A stretch of DNA of 64,000 bases from Gerris lacustris (Eukaryota > Arthropoda > Insecta > Hemiptera > Gerridae): the NCBI GenBank assembly GCA_951217055.1, contig OX578285.1, positions 49,354,024-49,418,023 of the forward strand, given 5' to 3'. The number at the start of each line of letters is the position of its first letter. The stretch's first letter is position 1. The notes beneath the pieces were generated by a model, which was given only the letters and a program-made list of their open reading frames with translations, was not told the DNA's origin and searched no databases. Shown here piece by piece: positions 34,472 to 47,958 of the stretch. The position numbers were made by a program, and so were the translations under genes.

Positions 34472-35399
34472 ACTAGCTTTCACCCCGCGCTCCGCGCGGG
34501 GCTCATGCTAGGTATTAGCGGCTATGTTGCCTATTGTCATGTAGGCCTAGCAATTAAATGAAATGCCTAAATTGTTTTCTATTCAAGCCTTGTAGGAATA
34601 AAATCAGGACTATATTAAACATCATTCATTCCGTTACTAAGAAAATAAATTCCTCCAAATCGTAGTTAAGAGTCTATCTATATATTTAAAGCCAAGAGAA
34701 ACTATGTATATTATTGATAAAAATACTAAAAAAGGTATAATAAATAAGAAAATAAATGTCGTAAAAACCTATTAGACTCTGAAGTCATTGAACAATCAAT
34801 GATGGTGCATTGATTTAATTACCAGTCTCTTCTCTCAATACGGTAGTTGCACCAGTAACTATTTAATAACTCTAGTTCTGGAAAAAAAAAAATTAAATAA
34901 TAAATACTCGATTTATAGCGCAATAGTGTAAGGTTTAAGTACCCCAATCAGAAATTAGCCAAGAGGAGCTAGCCTAGGCCTAGAGGAGGTCTAGGTAAAG
35001 AGAATGGAGTGGGAGATGGTAGAAAAGTGGGAAGGGGTGGGGATAGAGAGGGCTATACCGCTAAGACAGTTCTACTTAGTATAGACCTCCAATATGCCTT
35101 TCCAATACGGCTGCTGCACCAGTAAATATTTAATAACTCTGGTTCTACTCAATATTTTTAGATGAAACCAAGCCTACGAATTGCGCAACATGTTTGCGCA
35201 CACCCCTGCAAAAAAATTAATCGATTTCATTTAGCCAGTTTTGCTCCTATAAAGTCTGACTGAGGCGACAGACACACATACATACACGAAAAAAGTTAAG
35301 GCCGGATTCGGTTTTTGGAATGTCTAAAATGAAAAAGTATCCAAAAAATTTTCAATTCTGACCAATGTACAGACAAAACTTTAATTTTATATATATAGA
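34472..35399. repeat. Interspersed element with GC-hairpin 5' end and TATATATAGAT 3' end
   Basis: Starts TACTAGCTTTCACCCCGCGC followed by the hairpin CCCCGCGCTCCGCGCGGGG, and ends TTTTATATATATAGATTA. Such ends mark short non-autonomous elements in many insects. The class is not certain. No ORF. Confidence 0.5.
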
Positions 35400-36279
35400 T
35401 TAAAGATATGGATGAGTCAATAGGTGATAAGTACCAGTCGCTTAAATCAGGGCCTGATTTAGGCCAAGGCGGCCGCCTAGGGGTTCACACAATAAGGGGG
35501 TGCCACAGAAAAAAAAAAAAAAAAATTCTAATGCTAATTAACTTCGGTAAGCTCGAAAGTTGGAAGTAAAACCTACATTCTCATAGAGGATATGACGAAA
35601 ACACATGCACACATTTTAGAAATGTTTATTCCTACATGCTATTTTGCTTTAAAGAACAAACATTAATCTTATTCCGGTTAACGAAGGAAATATTGCGATA
35701 TAATCGAAAAATTGGGGTGGGGAGTCAATGAGAGGTCGAGATCTTGAATTCTAGAAGGCTGGCCAACTAGGCAAAAAGAAATGTCATTGTGGTCCTAGTG
35801 ATTAAAAGATATCCTCCTATAATGGCATTATTTTATCCTTTCGCATAGGTTGGCCGTCTGAGAGTCAAAAGTCTGTATAAACAAAAAACTGTAGCTGTGA
35901 CGGATTTCACAGCGGGTTTCAGAACCTTTTCAGGTTACGCCTCCTACGAGTGAATTCTTAGTGTACTCGAGGAACCTGGTTCTAAGGTACCTACATACGT
36001 GTTTTATCAAACATAAAATAAACGTAAGAAGCGCATGTGCGCAAATCTAACCTCAACAAATAAGACACAGTATTGCTTGGAATATAAGACGCACACACAT
36101 CGCGAAAATCGGGATACGTTTTATAATCGATGTATTCAAGTTAACAAATCTAAAAACCATTTTTCTACGAACTTCCGTATCAACAGTTGGGCAGAGTGGG
36201 GCACGTTGTCACAAATTTAACGATTTATTTATTTTATTATTTCTTTTTACATTTCTATGTACTATTGTTTATTTTAAAC

Positions 36280-36399
36280 TTTTACTTTAAATCAAATTAT
36301 AATTATCATTAACTACGGGAGACATACAGAGAAAAATAGAGATTTTTCTCTGTATGTCTCTAGTAGTTAATGATAATTATAATTTGATTTAAAGTAAAA
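36280..36399. mobile_element. Hairpin MITE, related copy without the tRNA part
   Basis: A near-perfect hairpin of about 55-nt arms centred near 36340. It shares arms (TTTAAATCAAATTATAATTA type) and the 3' flank TTTAATCTTTCCGTAGTATG with the 17626-17776 element. Confidence 0.75.
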
Positions 36400-37201
36400 T
36401 TTAATCTTTCCGTAGTATGAATACTATCTTAAACTTAAAAATTTGAATTTAAACTTTTAGCTACATGTGGCACAAGTTTCATTTATCTAGCATTAGTAGA
36501 AGTATTTTTATTTTATGTTTTTAAAGTTTAAGTTTTTTGTGAAAACTTGTCCCAATAAAGGGCAGGTGGTCATTTCGTAACGGGGTACGTTGTATCAAGG
36601 TATAAATTAATTATTAAGCACTTTTTTTTACATTTTTGAAACCTTTTATTATTTTAAAAAATAATTTTGAAACCTTTTATTATTTTATTTATTATTAAGG
36701 GATATCAGTGCTGTTAAGGCAACATTTTCTTACAGGAAGGTATCCAACAGTGCAAGATGGAACTGAAACACATTCACCCTGAATTTCATTCATGTTAATT
36801 TTACTGCAGTGAAATTAACAAGGTGCAGGTTCTGTAATTTATTAAAAATGCTTCCGCTGCGGAACGAGTGGAGTAGCCTCCAAATTTTACTGCCCTAACC
36901 GCCTCTATGAGCACATCTGGAGCATACCGTTTTCTAGTGGTTTTTGCCTTGTAACCCAGCTTTGCTGAAATCGTTATTTCGTCTATACCTAACTTAATAA
37001 TAAAAGGTCAATTTTACAAGTATATTGATTAATTAAGAGAAATACAATTAATAATACCTATTTGGTAAGGGAATTGACTTTATCAACCCAGTAGCCATGC
37101 GAGCTTTCCCCTATTACTATCACTCTAACTCCTTCAAATAGACCCTGTGACAACCTGCCCCTGTGACAACTTGCCTCACTTTCTCCTACCTCTGAGATCT
37201 T

Positions 37202-37430
37202 TTTAGGTCCGTAGGCAAAACCAAGGACCCTTATATTTTCCTGCGTGTGTCTGTCTGTCCGTCCGTCCGTTTATCACCTGCTCTCACGGCTACACCTTTC
37301 GTCCGATCACTTTGAAATTTGGCATATACGAGTATGTGTATAGTACCTACCCACACATTTTAAAAATATACCGACTTAAAGAAATTATTTCTCAAAAAAT
37401 AAGGGTATAAAAACTTGAGGGTTAAAAAAT
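37202..37430 (+). repeat. Interspersed repeat (GGTCCGTAGGCAAAACC family)
   Basis: Begins GGTCCGTAGGCAAAACCAAG and includes a (GTCC)n/(GTCT)n tract and TTTCGTCCGATCACTTTGAA. No ORF. Confidence 0.8.
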
Positions 37431-39237
37431 AATTGTTTTTCCTGGAGACGGTGTGGGTTATCATATGAAAGAGTACGTCGAGCTGATTACAAAAATATAT
37501 AATTCTTTGGTAGGGTATATAATACCCAGTTCCTAGTATATATAATTAATTTGGTTCCCAGTATATAATACAGTTCTTTGGTGAAAATATATAATTCTTT
37601 GGTAACTTTGATAGGGCGAGCGTAGGCGAGTTTGAAGTTGGTGTGAAAAGTGTCCCCCCCCCCCTACTATCTCGCTTATGTAAAGTGCAAAAATTTCTTG
37701 AACATTCTTCGACCAAAAGTAAAGATACCACTTTTTGGAAATCTCAAAAAATAAATGATTTTTGTTTTTATTGACAAAATATGTTTTTCTTATAATTAGT
37801 TCTTTGGATGTTTTTATAATAAGGTTTATTATTTTCATAATAAGGGTTCACTGGCAAAAAATACTTTATCAGAAGTTTTTTTTTATGTGTTTGGAGAATA
37901 TCAGACCCATAGGATAGTTCAAAGTAGGCTTTTTAGCATTTTAAAAAGCTACATCAATAGGCACTATACTTAAACAATACAGTGTTGCCTACGGACCCTC
38001 GCTATGTGCTCACTAGCACACACTTGACCTGTTTATTTTTACTTTTTAATTATAATTCTCTCAATTTAGCTGGGATATCAGTTTTCTGGGATTAGTTGGG
38101 CCTTCCTATTTCATCAATTTTCACATATTTTAACGTGTTCATTTTCTGTGGGTGAAAGGGGTTCCGTAGTACCTATTTATATCTTGTTAGCTTCAACATT
38201 TTTTTTCAAAATCTAACTTTGCTATTTCTCTGGCACCATGGCGTCTGTCTTACATATAAATAAAGATTTAAATGCACCTTACATCTTAATAAAGATTCAA
38301 TATTCCAATAATATCCATGGTAGACTGTCTAATTTTGAAGTGTGAACAAGTTGTTAAAAAAGAAAACGGAAGATTTTCCCTTTGAAATAGGGTGTGTATA
38401 TTCGTTGCATTACTATTTATTCCAAATTTTCTGTTTGAAAATAGGGATTAGTGTAGTACACGATGCAATGCGATAGTTAATTTTTTTGTGGGCTCTCCTT
38501 GTTGCCGAGGCCGGGACGGCTTGGACTCCTCCTTTCCTTGCTAAAACTGCGGAATCCAACTGCTAAGATATGGCAGAGTTTGTATAAGCGGGTTTTCAGC
38601 CGCCTCTGTGCCTTACGTTTAATTCTGATGTCATTCTCATGCTTCGTGGTCATTTTTTCTTAATATATTGTTTAATATGCTCTTTATAAAGCTTTAAAAT
38701 GAAATTTTATTCGTGAAAAGGCAATCATATTCCCCTTATCACTGTTATCAGCTCCACTTACCTGCCTATTTTACCACTATTATAATATCCAATCATTTTA
38801 TTCAGATAAATAAATCATAATCAAATACATATACCATTCCTTTTTCAAGCTTTTATTTAACTTGCAATGTTCGGGTCAAATCTTGCAGCTGAATTTTAAA
38901 ACAGTTATCCTCAACCGATTGAATTGAAATTTTGCATACCGTTTAGTTTAGTTTGGACGACTCTGCGTGGTTAGCTAAGTGACGTCATTCTAAATCTAAT
39001 ATGGTGGACAGCCCAAGATGGCGGACTAGTTATTTTTTAAGCACGCCCATGATATGGGTATCAATTGAAAGGCTAAATCAGTTGTTAAGCCGCTCGTGAG
39101 CACAACCGATATTAGAAGCTCTATAGCAAAACTGGCTGAACAGAATGCACTATAATTTTTATGCAGTGGTGTGCATCACATCACAAATATTGAGTAGAAC
39201 CTGAGTTATTAAATCCAATAAAAAAGTGATTTTAAAA

Positions 39238-39925
39238 ATACGCTTTGATTTTTTTAAGATCGCATACCTTTGCTCATAAAAACACTTATTGCTCCAAAAG
39301 CATAAAAGCCAAAACAAAATTTTTTGTTTCGTTGTAAAGCTGACAACATTTCTTACGAGAAAGAAGTAATAATATTAATTTTCATGCCCTCAAGTTGCAT
39401 GACAAAAAATTATAATTTTCTTCTTCTTTTTTTTTTTTTTGCCATATCTTATATTTTTTTGAGGTTCCATAGCTTGGTAGAGAACCTTGCTTAAACTTGT
39501 CGGACTTTATTGTTGTTATTGTAGACATGTAGGTGAGTTTACTAAACCAATTTTGCTTCTTTTAATTATTTACTCACCTGTAAGTCAACAATAGCAACAA
39601 TAAACACGTTTCTTTTTTACTTTCAGCGAAGTTTACTAAAAATTCCGCCTTATGAATGGGTAATAATATTAATATTGATCGAAACGTTAGTAAATAAGGA
39701 AATTTTTCCTGAAGTCCGACAAGTTTATGGAACCACAATATATTTATTTTTTTAAATTTGTATCATGTTATTTGAGGGCATGAACATTAATATTACACTT
39801 TTCTTGTAAGAAATTTTGTCAGCTTTACAATAAAACCAAAAGTTTTGTTTTAGCTTTTATACTTTTGGAGCAATAAGTATTTTTATGAGCAAAGGTATGT
39901 GATCTTTAAAAAATCATAACATTTG
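39238..39925. repeat. Large inverted repeat
   Basis: The left arm 39238-39500 contains CATACCTTTGCTCATAAAAA and GTAAAGCTGACAACATTTC. The right arm 39700-39925 carries their inverse. A nested inner pair (ATTGTTGTTATTGTAGACAT and inverse) lies near 39510-39600. Confidence 0.7.
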
Positions 39926-39937
39926 ACCTTGTGGGAA

Positions 39938-39990
39938 AACGGTTGAGAATAGACCCATGATTTATATGACGTTTTTTTTATAGCCAATCA

Positions 39991-40083
<93 letters not shown>

Positions 40084-40203
40084 GGTGATTGGCGTAATAT
40101 GTACAAAAATAAATAGCTGACAAAATTTCTTACAAGAAAAGTGTAAACTAAACCTCATTGGCTACAAAAAACGTCATATAAATCATGGGTCTATTCTCAA
40201 CCG
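39938..40203. repeat. Inverted repeat with a (TA)n centre
   Basis: CGGTTGAGAATAGACCCATG at 39940 and its inverse at about 40184-40203 flank CATTGGCT-type arms, with the (TA)n tract of 39994-40080 in the middle. This looks like a fold-back element whose centre expanded into a microsatellite. Confidence 0.65.
39994..40080. repeat. (TA)n microsatellite
   Basis: About 87 bp of TA dinucleotide, at the centre of an inverted repeat. Confidence 0.98.
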
Positions 40204-41139
40204 TTTTTTTTTTAAAACTAGTATTTTTTATGCTTTGTTTAAGTAAATGGGAAACATCGTTATTTGTATCTGTATGCATACTATTTACTTGGTCATGGGG
40301 TTTTCTTCAAAATTAATTAAATCTGAACAACTTTGATTGCACTTATTTTCTTATACTTATATTATGTGAAGCTCCTGAATGAAATTGAGACATTTAGCGT
40401 AACTAAGATAAAATTCTATCAGTATTCAGTAAAAAATATACTTCTATAAGTTATTTCAAAAGGATTGTATTAAGGAAAAGAAATCGAGGTAATAGTAAAG
40501 AAAAAAAGGTTAGCCACGTTCCCGCACACACATTATATCTTATGCCTCTATTATATTATTATGTTGCTTCTTTTTTTTTCAACGAATGTACACGCAATAT
40601 CTCGAAAATCAATTTTATCGTTAAATTTGCCATTTTCCTTGTGTATTTTTCTGTTATAACTTGACTTGTGTGAAATATCTTACACTATTGGATACAGTTT
40701 TTCATTTTGTGAATTAATATGGACTTGATCTAAAGTTAATAGATACGTATAATAAAAGGATTTCACAAGATTTAGAATAAAATAAAATTGGAAGCAAGCC
40801 GTCTCGAAACTTTTCCTTACCAAACCATTCCAAAATAGCGGCAGATATTAAGTTTCAATTTGGAGGAATTATATATTTAAAGTATGATCGGTGCGAAATT
40901 CAGCTCAATCGGTGATATCTGTAGTTTTGAAATTATTTAGCATTGATCGATATTTTCAAAATGGCTCCAGATATTAAATGGAAAAGCTTGTCTTATAAAC
41001 AGGTATAATTGATACAAATTACGGCGTAATCGTAAAATGTTTCGATTTTTACTTTTCCTCACCTTCTCTGAAGGTGTATAGGAAAAGTAGGTATTGTTTT
41101 CACTCAAACATTTTTTTTCGAGGTTTCTACGGAATTATC

Positions 41140-41330
41140 CGTTTTGGGTGTTTTTAAGACCTCCTGAGTGGTTTTCAGCATAACGTCTGTATGTATATGT
41201 GTATGTATGTGTGTATGTATGTATGTATGTATTATGAATGTCCGTTTTGGGTGTTTTTAAGACCTCCTGAGTGGTTTTCAGCATGACGTCTGTATGTATG
41301 TATGTATGTGTGTATGTTATCATTGTAGCG
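41140..41330. repeat. ~100-bp tandem duplication with (GTAT)n tract
   Basis: CCGTTTTGGGTGTTTTTAAG through AGCAT[AG]ACGTCTGTATGTAT occurs twice (about 41141 and 41242), each followed by a GTAT-rich tract. The minus ORF with repeated Y-T-H-T-Y comes from this. Confidence 0.85.
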
Positions 41331-42019
41331 CCCAGGGTATTTAACCTTGAGAGTCGAAACTTGGCAGAAAAATCAGTCCTTACCTGCAGTGGTGCCGCCC
41401 GGAAAATCAACTTTTTAAATCTTGTAAAAAAAAATCGTAACAAATCGAAAATGGTCCTGATCGAGTTGGCACGAATGTACCTCTCTGTATGGGAAACAAG
41501 CCCACAAAATTTCATTTTGATATTGGCCGCCATTTTGAAGTTATCAATTTTTTAATTTTGAAACTTTGACGGTTAATAATACCGAAACTATAAATACGTT
41601 TTTGACATATAGCTTATCATTGGAACAGGAAATAATTAAGGAGCAAATATAAAAAACCCCGATGAAATACCATTTATTAGTTTAAGAGTTATAAGCGAAT
41701 ATTATTATTTATATTAGCGATAATTTTGATGACGTCAAAGTTTGTTGACATCTGTCAAAATACCGCCAAAAATAAAATATATTAAAAGTAATGTATTTAT
41801 TTTTTTTGAAATATGATAAAAAAAAAATCACTTAGTTCAAAACGGCCACTTTAGTGGCCTCTAAAGTAAGGAAAGGTCCGAGGTACCCTGTACCCGATTT
41901 TTTTCTTTATGTAAGTTTTGACTCGGCAAAATTGGTTCATGGCATTAAATTTATGATTTTCCGGACGGCACAACTACATGTAAAGACTGATTTGTATATC
42001 AAATTTCAACTCTCTAGCA

Positions 42020-42704
42020 CAGTGATTCCCAACCTGTGGTCCGCTAACTAAATGTGGTTTTCCAGGTGGTCCGCGGAAAGATTGAGAAAACAACCAAGAA
42101 ACAAATTAATTTAATGTATAGAGTCAAATATCTACAGCTAATAGAATTAATTTCGAATAATATAAGTCAGGGCTAGTCTGAGGTATAAATCCGATAAGGC
42201 TTCACAGAGTATCGGGAATCAAGAGACGGTGTCACCAGCAAGTTTCTGAACTCTACACAGGGCCTTCTTTTCTATCTAAATTCATTAACCCTTAAGAACA
42301 AGAACAACTGATCGACATTGCAGCTCATACTCATCTTAAGCTAGTAAAATCTCAGTATAGAAAATACATCCGAATTTTGGGTGCCACTTCTTGATGAATA
42401 TCCTCAATTGAGTGTAAAAGCAATTCTACATATTTATGTGAAGCTTCCTTTGCTACACTCTGTCTTATCAAGAATAAGCAAAGAAACAGATTAACCCATT
42501 TGGATGCTCCAATAAGAATGGCATTGACTACTTTTAAGCAAAATACTGACAAGTTGTGCTATTACATGCAGGATCAAGGTAGCCATTGATATAATTATTA
42601 AATGACAATAGTCATATGTCATATATTTTGTGGTCCCTTGTGGTCCGCGGGTACATGAGGAATCTATCTTGTGGTCCACCGGTACTAAAAGGTCGGAAAC
42701 ACTG
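42020..42704. mobile_element. hAT-like element, 685 bp
   Basis: Ends CAGTGATTCCCAACC and the inverse of CAGTGTTTCCGACC, followed by GTGGTCCGC, flanked by a perfect 8-bp duplication CTCTAGCA (42012-42019 and 42705-42712). A 66-residue minus ORF (42352-42552) with E-L-L-L-H-S-I-E-D-I could be a transposase scrap, but it is too short to assign. Confidence 0.85.
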
Positions 42705-43431
42705 CTCTAGCACAACAGGTATTACATAAAATGATCGTGTTTAAAAAGATTACTGTAGGTATTATCGCGTTCGAGACACTCCGAACACGATTTAAGTATT
42801 TCGTCCTTGTTTCTCTGAATTTATCTGTTTAGCATATCTTGTTTAAACCTATAACTTAAGAACTGCTCATTTAATTCACTCGAAATTTGGCATATTTTCA
42901 AGCTACTTATTCAACAAGTGAGTAGGTGAGATTTATCCATGTTTAGGTTTAACAGACTGAATACGACAACGACAAAACTATTAACTTAGATAAATTAATC
43001 AAAAGTAATTATCTCTTATTTAATAAAGTGGGGGAACCCTGTCTGAATTAAATATTACCCTTGTAGTTTGTTTCATTTTTTTTCTTTTTGCACCATTTTT
43101 GCAAAATTTGTTACTTCACTGATGACAATTGGAATAACGAAGAAACGAATGTATATTAAAAACTATCAGGTCTAGGCTAGACTATGGCCAGCCTGTGGCC
43201 TTCAAGCTGTCAGGTAATAAAAGCTGGTACTTGTATTAAGAGCTGGGAAATTTTATAGGAGGTTACTTATTAAACTTACTTGCTTATATTTAACATTGTT
43301 GTTTGCATATTATACATAATTCAAATAAAAAATTTGAATATTATTATTGTGTCAAAATAATTCGTCAATATAATATTATTAAAAATGACGGTCGCAACTT
43401 TAAAATCAAGTGCAGATTTTTTTAGTTAGCA

Positions 43432-43514
43432 AATTAAAATAAAATTAGTGAGGTTCAAAGATAAACCGTAACCGTACGGGTTATCTTTTGAACTCACTAA
43501 TTTTATTTTAATTA
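43432..43514. repeat. Short hairpin repeat
   Basis: AATTAAAATAAAATTAGTGA and its inverse surround AAGATAAACC/GGGTTATCTTT arms. About 40-nt arms with a few mismatches. Likely a fold-back MITE. Confidence 0.65.
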
Positions 43515-45914
43515 ATTATTCCAACGGCTGCTAATACAAAGCTTAATATTTATAAGTTATCACAAGAAAAAATAAATACTTTTTTTTAATACATTAAATT
43601 AAAGTTGTTAATAAAATAGATATTTGTATCTTTGTTATTTGTATTATAAAGTTATATTTACAAACATATGCATAATAATATACTTTTTAATATACCTATA
43701 TGATAAAATTGTATTTAGAATTTAAATAATTATTATTAGATTAGATTTTTTTAAATACATTTTTGATAGCTTCTTATTACAATAGTATATAAAGAAATTA
43801 TTTTTTTTTTTTTTTAATAAAAGTTTACTTGAATGATTTTAAAATATGATCAAAAAAAAAAAATATTAAATTTTAATTATATTAAAAATTTTTAATTAAA
43901 AATTTTTTAATTAAAAATTTTATATTAAAATTTTTATCATATTAAAAAAATTCAAATATGATAACAGATAGATATTAATATCTTAATTTCTTTTTTTAAA
44001 TTAAATTAATATAAAAGAATTAACATTTATTATTTAACATGTATATTTATTTATTGTGTGTATAATTTTATTTGAATGTGTTTATTGTTATTTTGTTATA
44101 CGACTTCATAAGGGAATTTATCCATAAAATCATATATTTGTATTTATTTATGATGTATTTATGATGTACTTATGTTGTTTACAAATTTACGTAGAGAAAA
44201 TACATTATGGGGAAACTTTACCTTGATTTGTTTCAAGCAGATGTATAAGATAGACTGAAGTCTAAAGGGATCCTAAGTACTTTGAGAAAATGGAGCCCCC
44301 TTGGGGTGCCCCCCCCCCCGCATTCACGCAGACTCTCTTTACGGACTTTACTTAGAACGAGCAAGGGGGGGAGGGATGTAGCATTTTGTAAGAAATATAT
44401 TTGTTTCTTTCTTTTTGTCTCCAGCGTAATTTTTTTTGTATACAAATTTAGAAATTTGTTTTCTTTATTTTATTTGGTTCAGTTGGAACTGTGAATTAAA
44501 TTTTGTTATTTTGGCCCTCTCTTTTCTTTGGTTTCCAGTGAATTGCTGTTTATTATTTTTTAAGGTTCGCATTTTTTTTTGTTTCTTTTTCCTTATTTTA
44601 TTTTCAGTAAATCGGTTTATTCTCGTTTTACTTTCGGCAATATTCAACCTTAACTTAGTATATATTGAGGATATTTAAAAAATTTTCAATCAACGACGAA
44701 GAATTGAAATATTTGCTTGTTATTAATACACAGAATTATGAAACTCTTCAATTAAATTTTATTACATATTGGTTCGGTGTTATCAGATTAACTGTTTACA
44801 TTAACTAATAGCCCAGTACAAATAAACAAAAAAAAGGGGGGGGGGGGGGGGGGAATTAAATACTAAACTTTCTTTACACCATAGTTTCGAAGGTGTTTAG
44901 AGAAGCATTTTCCATATTATCATATTGAGTGCCACCGCTTGCTTCCCCCACCACCCCCTATTGAAGACCCAAATTTGGCGTATTCACTGTAACGCCAATA
45001 TCTCCTGAAAAAAGAGTGATAATGATGTGCGGTGTTTTTTAAAGTCTTCTATACATTGTCCTCTTTAATTTGATACCCATATCAATATGCTTTTTGCAGT
45101 TGAAGTGTACCAAAAATTATAAAATATGGTAAAAAATCGACATTTCTTTTTTCTACGCTGAACAATTTTGATAACTTTTTTCCACGGGGTCGGCACTAAA
45201 AATGTGGTGAAATAAAACGTGTAGCTTATTTTATTATCTTTAATTCGATGTATAATATGTCATAGCAACTCTAATGCAGGAGGGGTAAAAAAGCGGAAAT
45301 AGCGGATGCGTGTAGTAAGTAAAGCGGCTAATAGTGTCGACTGTGAACTCTATTTAGTCCAGGAAAATAAGGAATAATAGGGGAAATAATTTATTAAGTA
45401 TTGCAACTTTGTGAAAACACTCTTGAGGGTGTAGTAGTAAGAAACAGTAAAGTTCCCCCCTCTTGGGGGGGGGGGGGGGGGTCCCCTCTCTCCTCCTTAA
45501 AGTCTAAAATTTACTTTTTTTTAACTTTTCTCGCGAAACAGTTTATTTTTTGAAGAGAAATGTTTTTATAAAAAATATGTTTCCCATAATTCTACGCAAA
45601 AAATGTCCTATGCATGTTTAAAGTGAGACAACCCGTTTTCGAGATATATGTATTTGGAAAAAGATAAAGAAAATCAAAAACCGCATTTTTTGGACTTTTG
45701 GAGAACCCTGTATGAGTTTTTATGACTATTGTGCTTTTTACCGCCAATATTGTGTTTTTAGCGCCAAAATTTCACCCAAAAAAATGTCTCCCCCCCCTTA
45801 ACTACCCTATAACTGGTATTCCTAAAATTGTGAAATAATTCATGCTGATGCGTTAGCAAATTGACAGAAAAAAAATTAATTTAACGTTTTGTTATTACTG
45901 ATAAAAACCATGTG

Positions 45915-45960
45915 ACCCCCCCCTAGGAATCGAACCAGGGACATCTCTACCCTCCTTATT
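45915..45960 (-). repeat. tRNA-like T-arm fragment
   Basis: On minus, CCTGGTTCGATTCCTAGG has a B-box and a pairing T-stem, but no A-box or acceptor stem precedes it. Likely a relic of a tRNA-derived SINE. Confidence 0.45.
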
Positions 45961-46115
45961 CTACACTTTTTTTTTACCTTTTTATAGGGCGGAATGGGAA
46001 AATACTAAAATGTTATATCAGCATATAATAACGTACACGCCTAATAATCTACGAAACCCTAAAAAGTACTTGGATGAGAGTACTTCGCTTTGTTTTTTTA
46101 TTAAGTAGGAATCTT

Positions 46116-46300
46116 TTTAGGGTCCGTAGGCAAAACCAAGGACCCTTATATTTTTCCTGCGTGTGTCTGTCCGTCCGTCCTGTCGCCTGCTCTCACGGCT
46201 ACACCTTTCGTCCGATCACTTTGAAATTTGGCATGTATGTGTCTTGTACCTACCCACATATTTTAAAAATAAAGCGATTTTAAAAATAAAGCGTGGCGGG
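46116..46300 (+). repeat. Interspersed repeat (GGTCCGTAGGCAAAACC family)
   Basis: Third copy, close in sequence to 37202-37430. Confidence 0.8.
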
Positions 46301-47498
46301 AGAAAGAAAAATTAAAAAAAATGAAAGTCTGATAAAGAGCATATGACCTAAAGTTGCATGGCCTTTATCTTTGGTCTGGAACAGAAAAGGGATGGTTGGC
46401 TCATGAGCCTCAATGGCGTAGGGCTAAGGGAGCGACTAGCGAGTTTGCTAGTAGCTAAGCAAGTTTTGTACTCGATTCACGAGGGACTTGGGAATTCTAT
46501 TCATTTACTCAACCTTTACCCAACACGATTGATTTATCATTGCTACGTATTCACGAGTTGTTAAATTCGTCTCTTTGATCAGTAACTAATAACTGCCAAG
46601 GAAATCACCTTGAAGTGATTAGATAACTTCTGACGTCTTCTAAACCACTACAGAGAGATAGTTGCCCTATAATGTTAATCGTAAGCCACTTATATAAAGA
46701 GGTCTTTCGTATTTGTAAAGTAAATCTCCGGCCAAAAATGTACAGAACTCATTCAAGGTATAGCTTGGACGCTTTTACGATGTTTTGTATCGTTATAATA
46801 AATCCGTCTTGTTTTTCACTTAAGTATAATAATGTTAACTGATGGTAAATCATATTGGTTCTCAGGAAATCATCTGCCTTTTCATGAATCCAGAGGTGCA
46901 ATCACAAATTTTTCAGTACCGGAACGCCGGAGGCTCTGAGGGGAACACCGCCCAGGCAAGCGAGGTGTGCATTTTGGAAAATATAACCTCTCAAAAAGCA
47001 TTTTTTATGTATTCTGGAGTTACAATTTACTATAGGACCCCAAGGCATTATTAGCGATGAAGTAACACAACTAAATCTACTGGAGGGGAAAAAATCCCGT
47101 ATATTAACTTCATTATTTACTATGACTATTTGATTGTTGAATTATGCAAAACTGCTGAAAAAAATGTTCATGACAAGTACAATTTTTGGATATGAATTTA
47201 AGCAACTTATTTTGTTATTATTCTATTAGCTACTCACATAAAGAATTCAGAAACAAAGTATTTATATAATAAGTTACCGTGCTGATTCTAAATTTATATT
47301 TGTTTTGTTGTATTTAGATCGGCCAACAACATTGCTAGTGGTAATAATGTCATTAAAAAAGTTAGTTAAGGGGTTATGAATAAGCTGTATAACGAAATAT
47401 TTACTAAGAGTTGTTTGAGTAAATAAGTTTTTGTAATTTTGTACATGAATTAACAAAAGTTAATTCACTCTACATTTATACGACTATGACACAATAGT
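46301..47498. other. No gene seen
   Basis: ORFs at 46358-46564 and 46842-47054 show no known motif. The block near 46905-46960 (CGGAACGCCGG) shares wording with 48180-48225 and is probably an old repeat. Confidence 0.45.
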
Positions 47499-47958
47499 TT
47501 TAGTACCACTACAAACTAGTAGTAGTACCACTACAAACTTGTAGTAGTACCACTACAAACTAGTAGTAGTACCACTACAAACTAGTAGTAGTACCACTAC
47601 AAACTAGTAGTAGTACCACTACAAACTAGTAGTAGTACCACTACAAACTAGTAGTAGTAACACTACAAGCTAGTAGTAGTACCACTACAAACTAGTAGTA
47701 GTACCACTACAAACTAGTAGTAGTACCACTACAAACTAGTAGTAGTACCACTACAAACTAGTAGTAGTACCACTACAAACTAGTAGGAGTACTACTACAA
47801 ACTAGTAGTAGTACCACTACAAACTAGTAGTAGTACCACTACAAACTAGTAGTAGTACCACTACAAACTAGTAGTAGTACCACTACAAACTAGTAGTAGT
47901 ACCACTACAAACTAGTAGTAGTACCACTACAAACTAGTAGGAGTACCACTACAAACTA
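47499..47958. repeat. 22-bp minisatellite, about 21 units
   Basis: Unit TAGTAGTAGTACCACTACAA plus AC, highly homogeneous. It is partly self-complementary (GTAGT.. / ..ACTAC), so each unit can form a small hairpin. Flanked by AT-rich sequence with no ORF. Confidence 0.93.

Larger units (their letters stand above)
42713..46115. other. About 3.4 kb without a recognised gene
   Basis: Very AT-rich, with T/A homopolymers (43800-43980) and G runs of 18 (44836-44853) and 17 (45465-45481). The hairpin at 43432-43514 and the tRNA-like fragment at 45915 are listed separately. Confidence 0.5.

Noticed and set aside
41271..41555. Plus-strand 94-codon ORF and its minus partner
   Set aside because: They derive from the GTAT-rich tandem duplication and a dispersed repeat.
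47499..47958. CRISPR-like regular repeats
   Set aside because: Units are directly adjacent without unique spacers and the context is eukaryotic, so it is a minisatellite.
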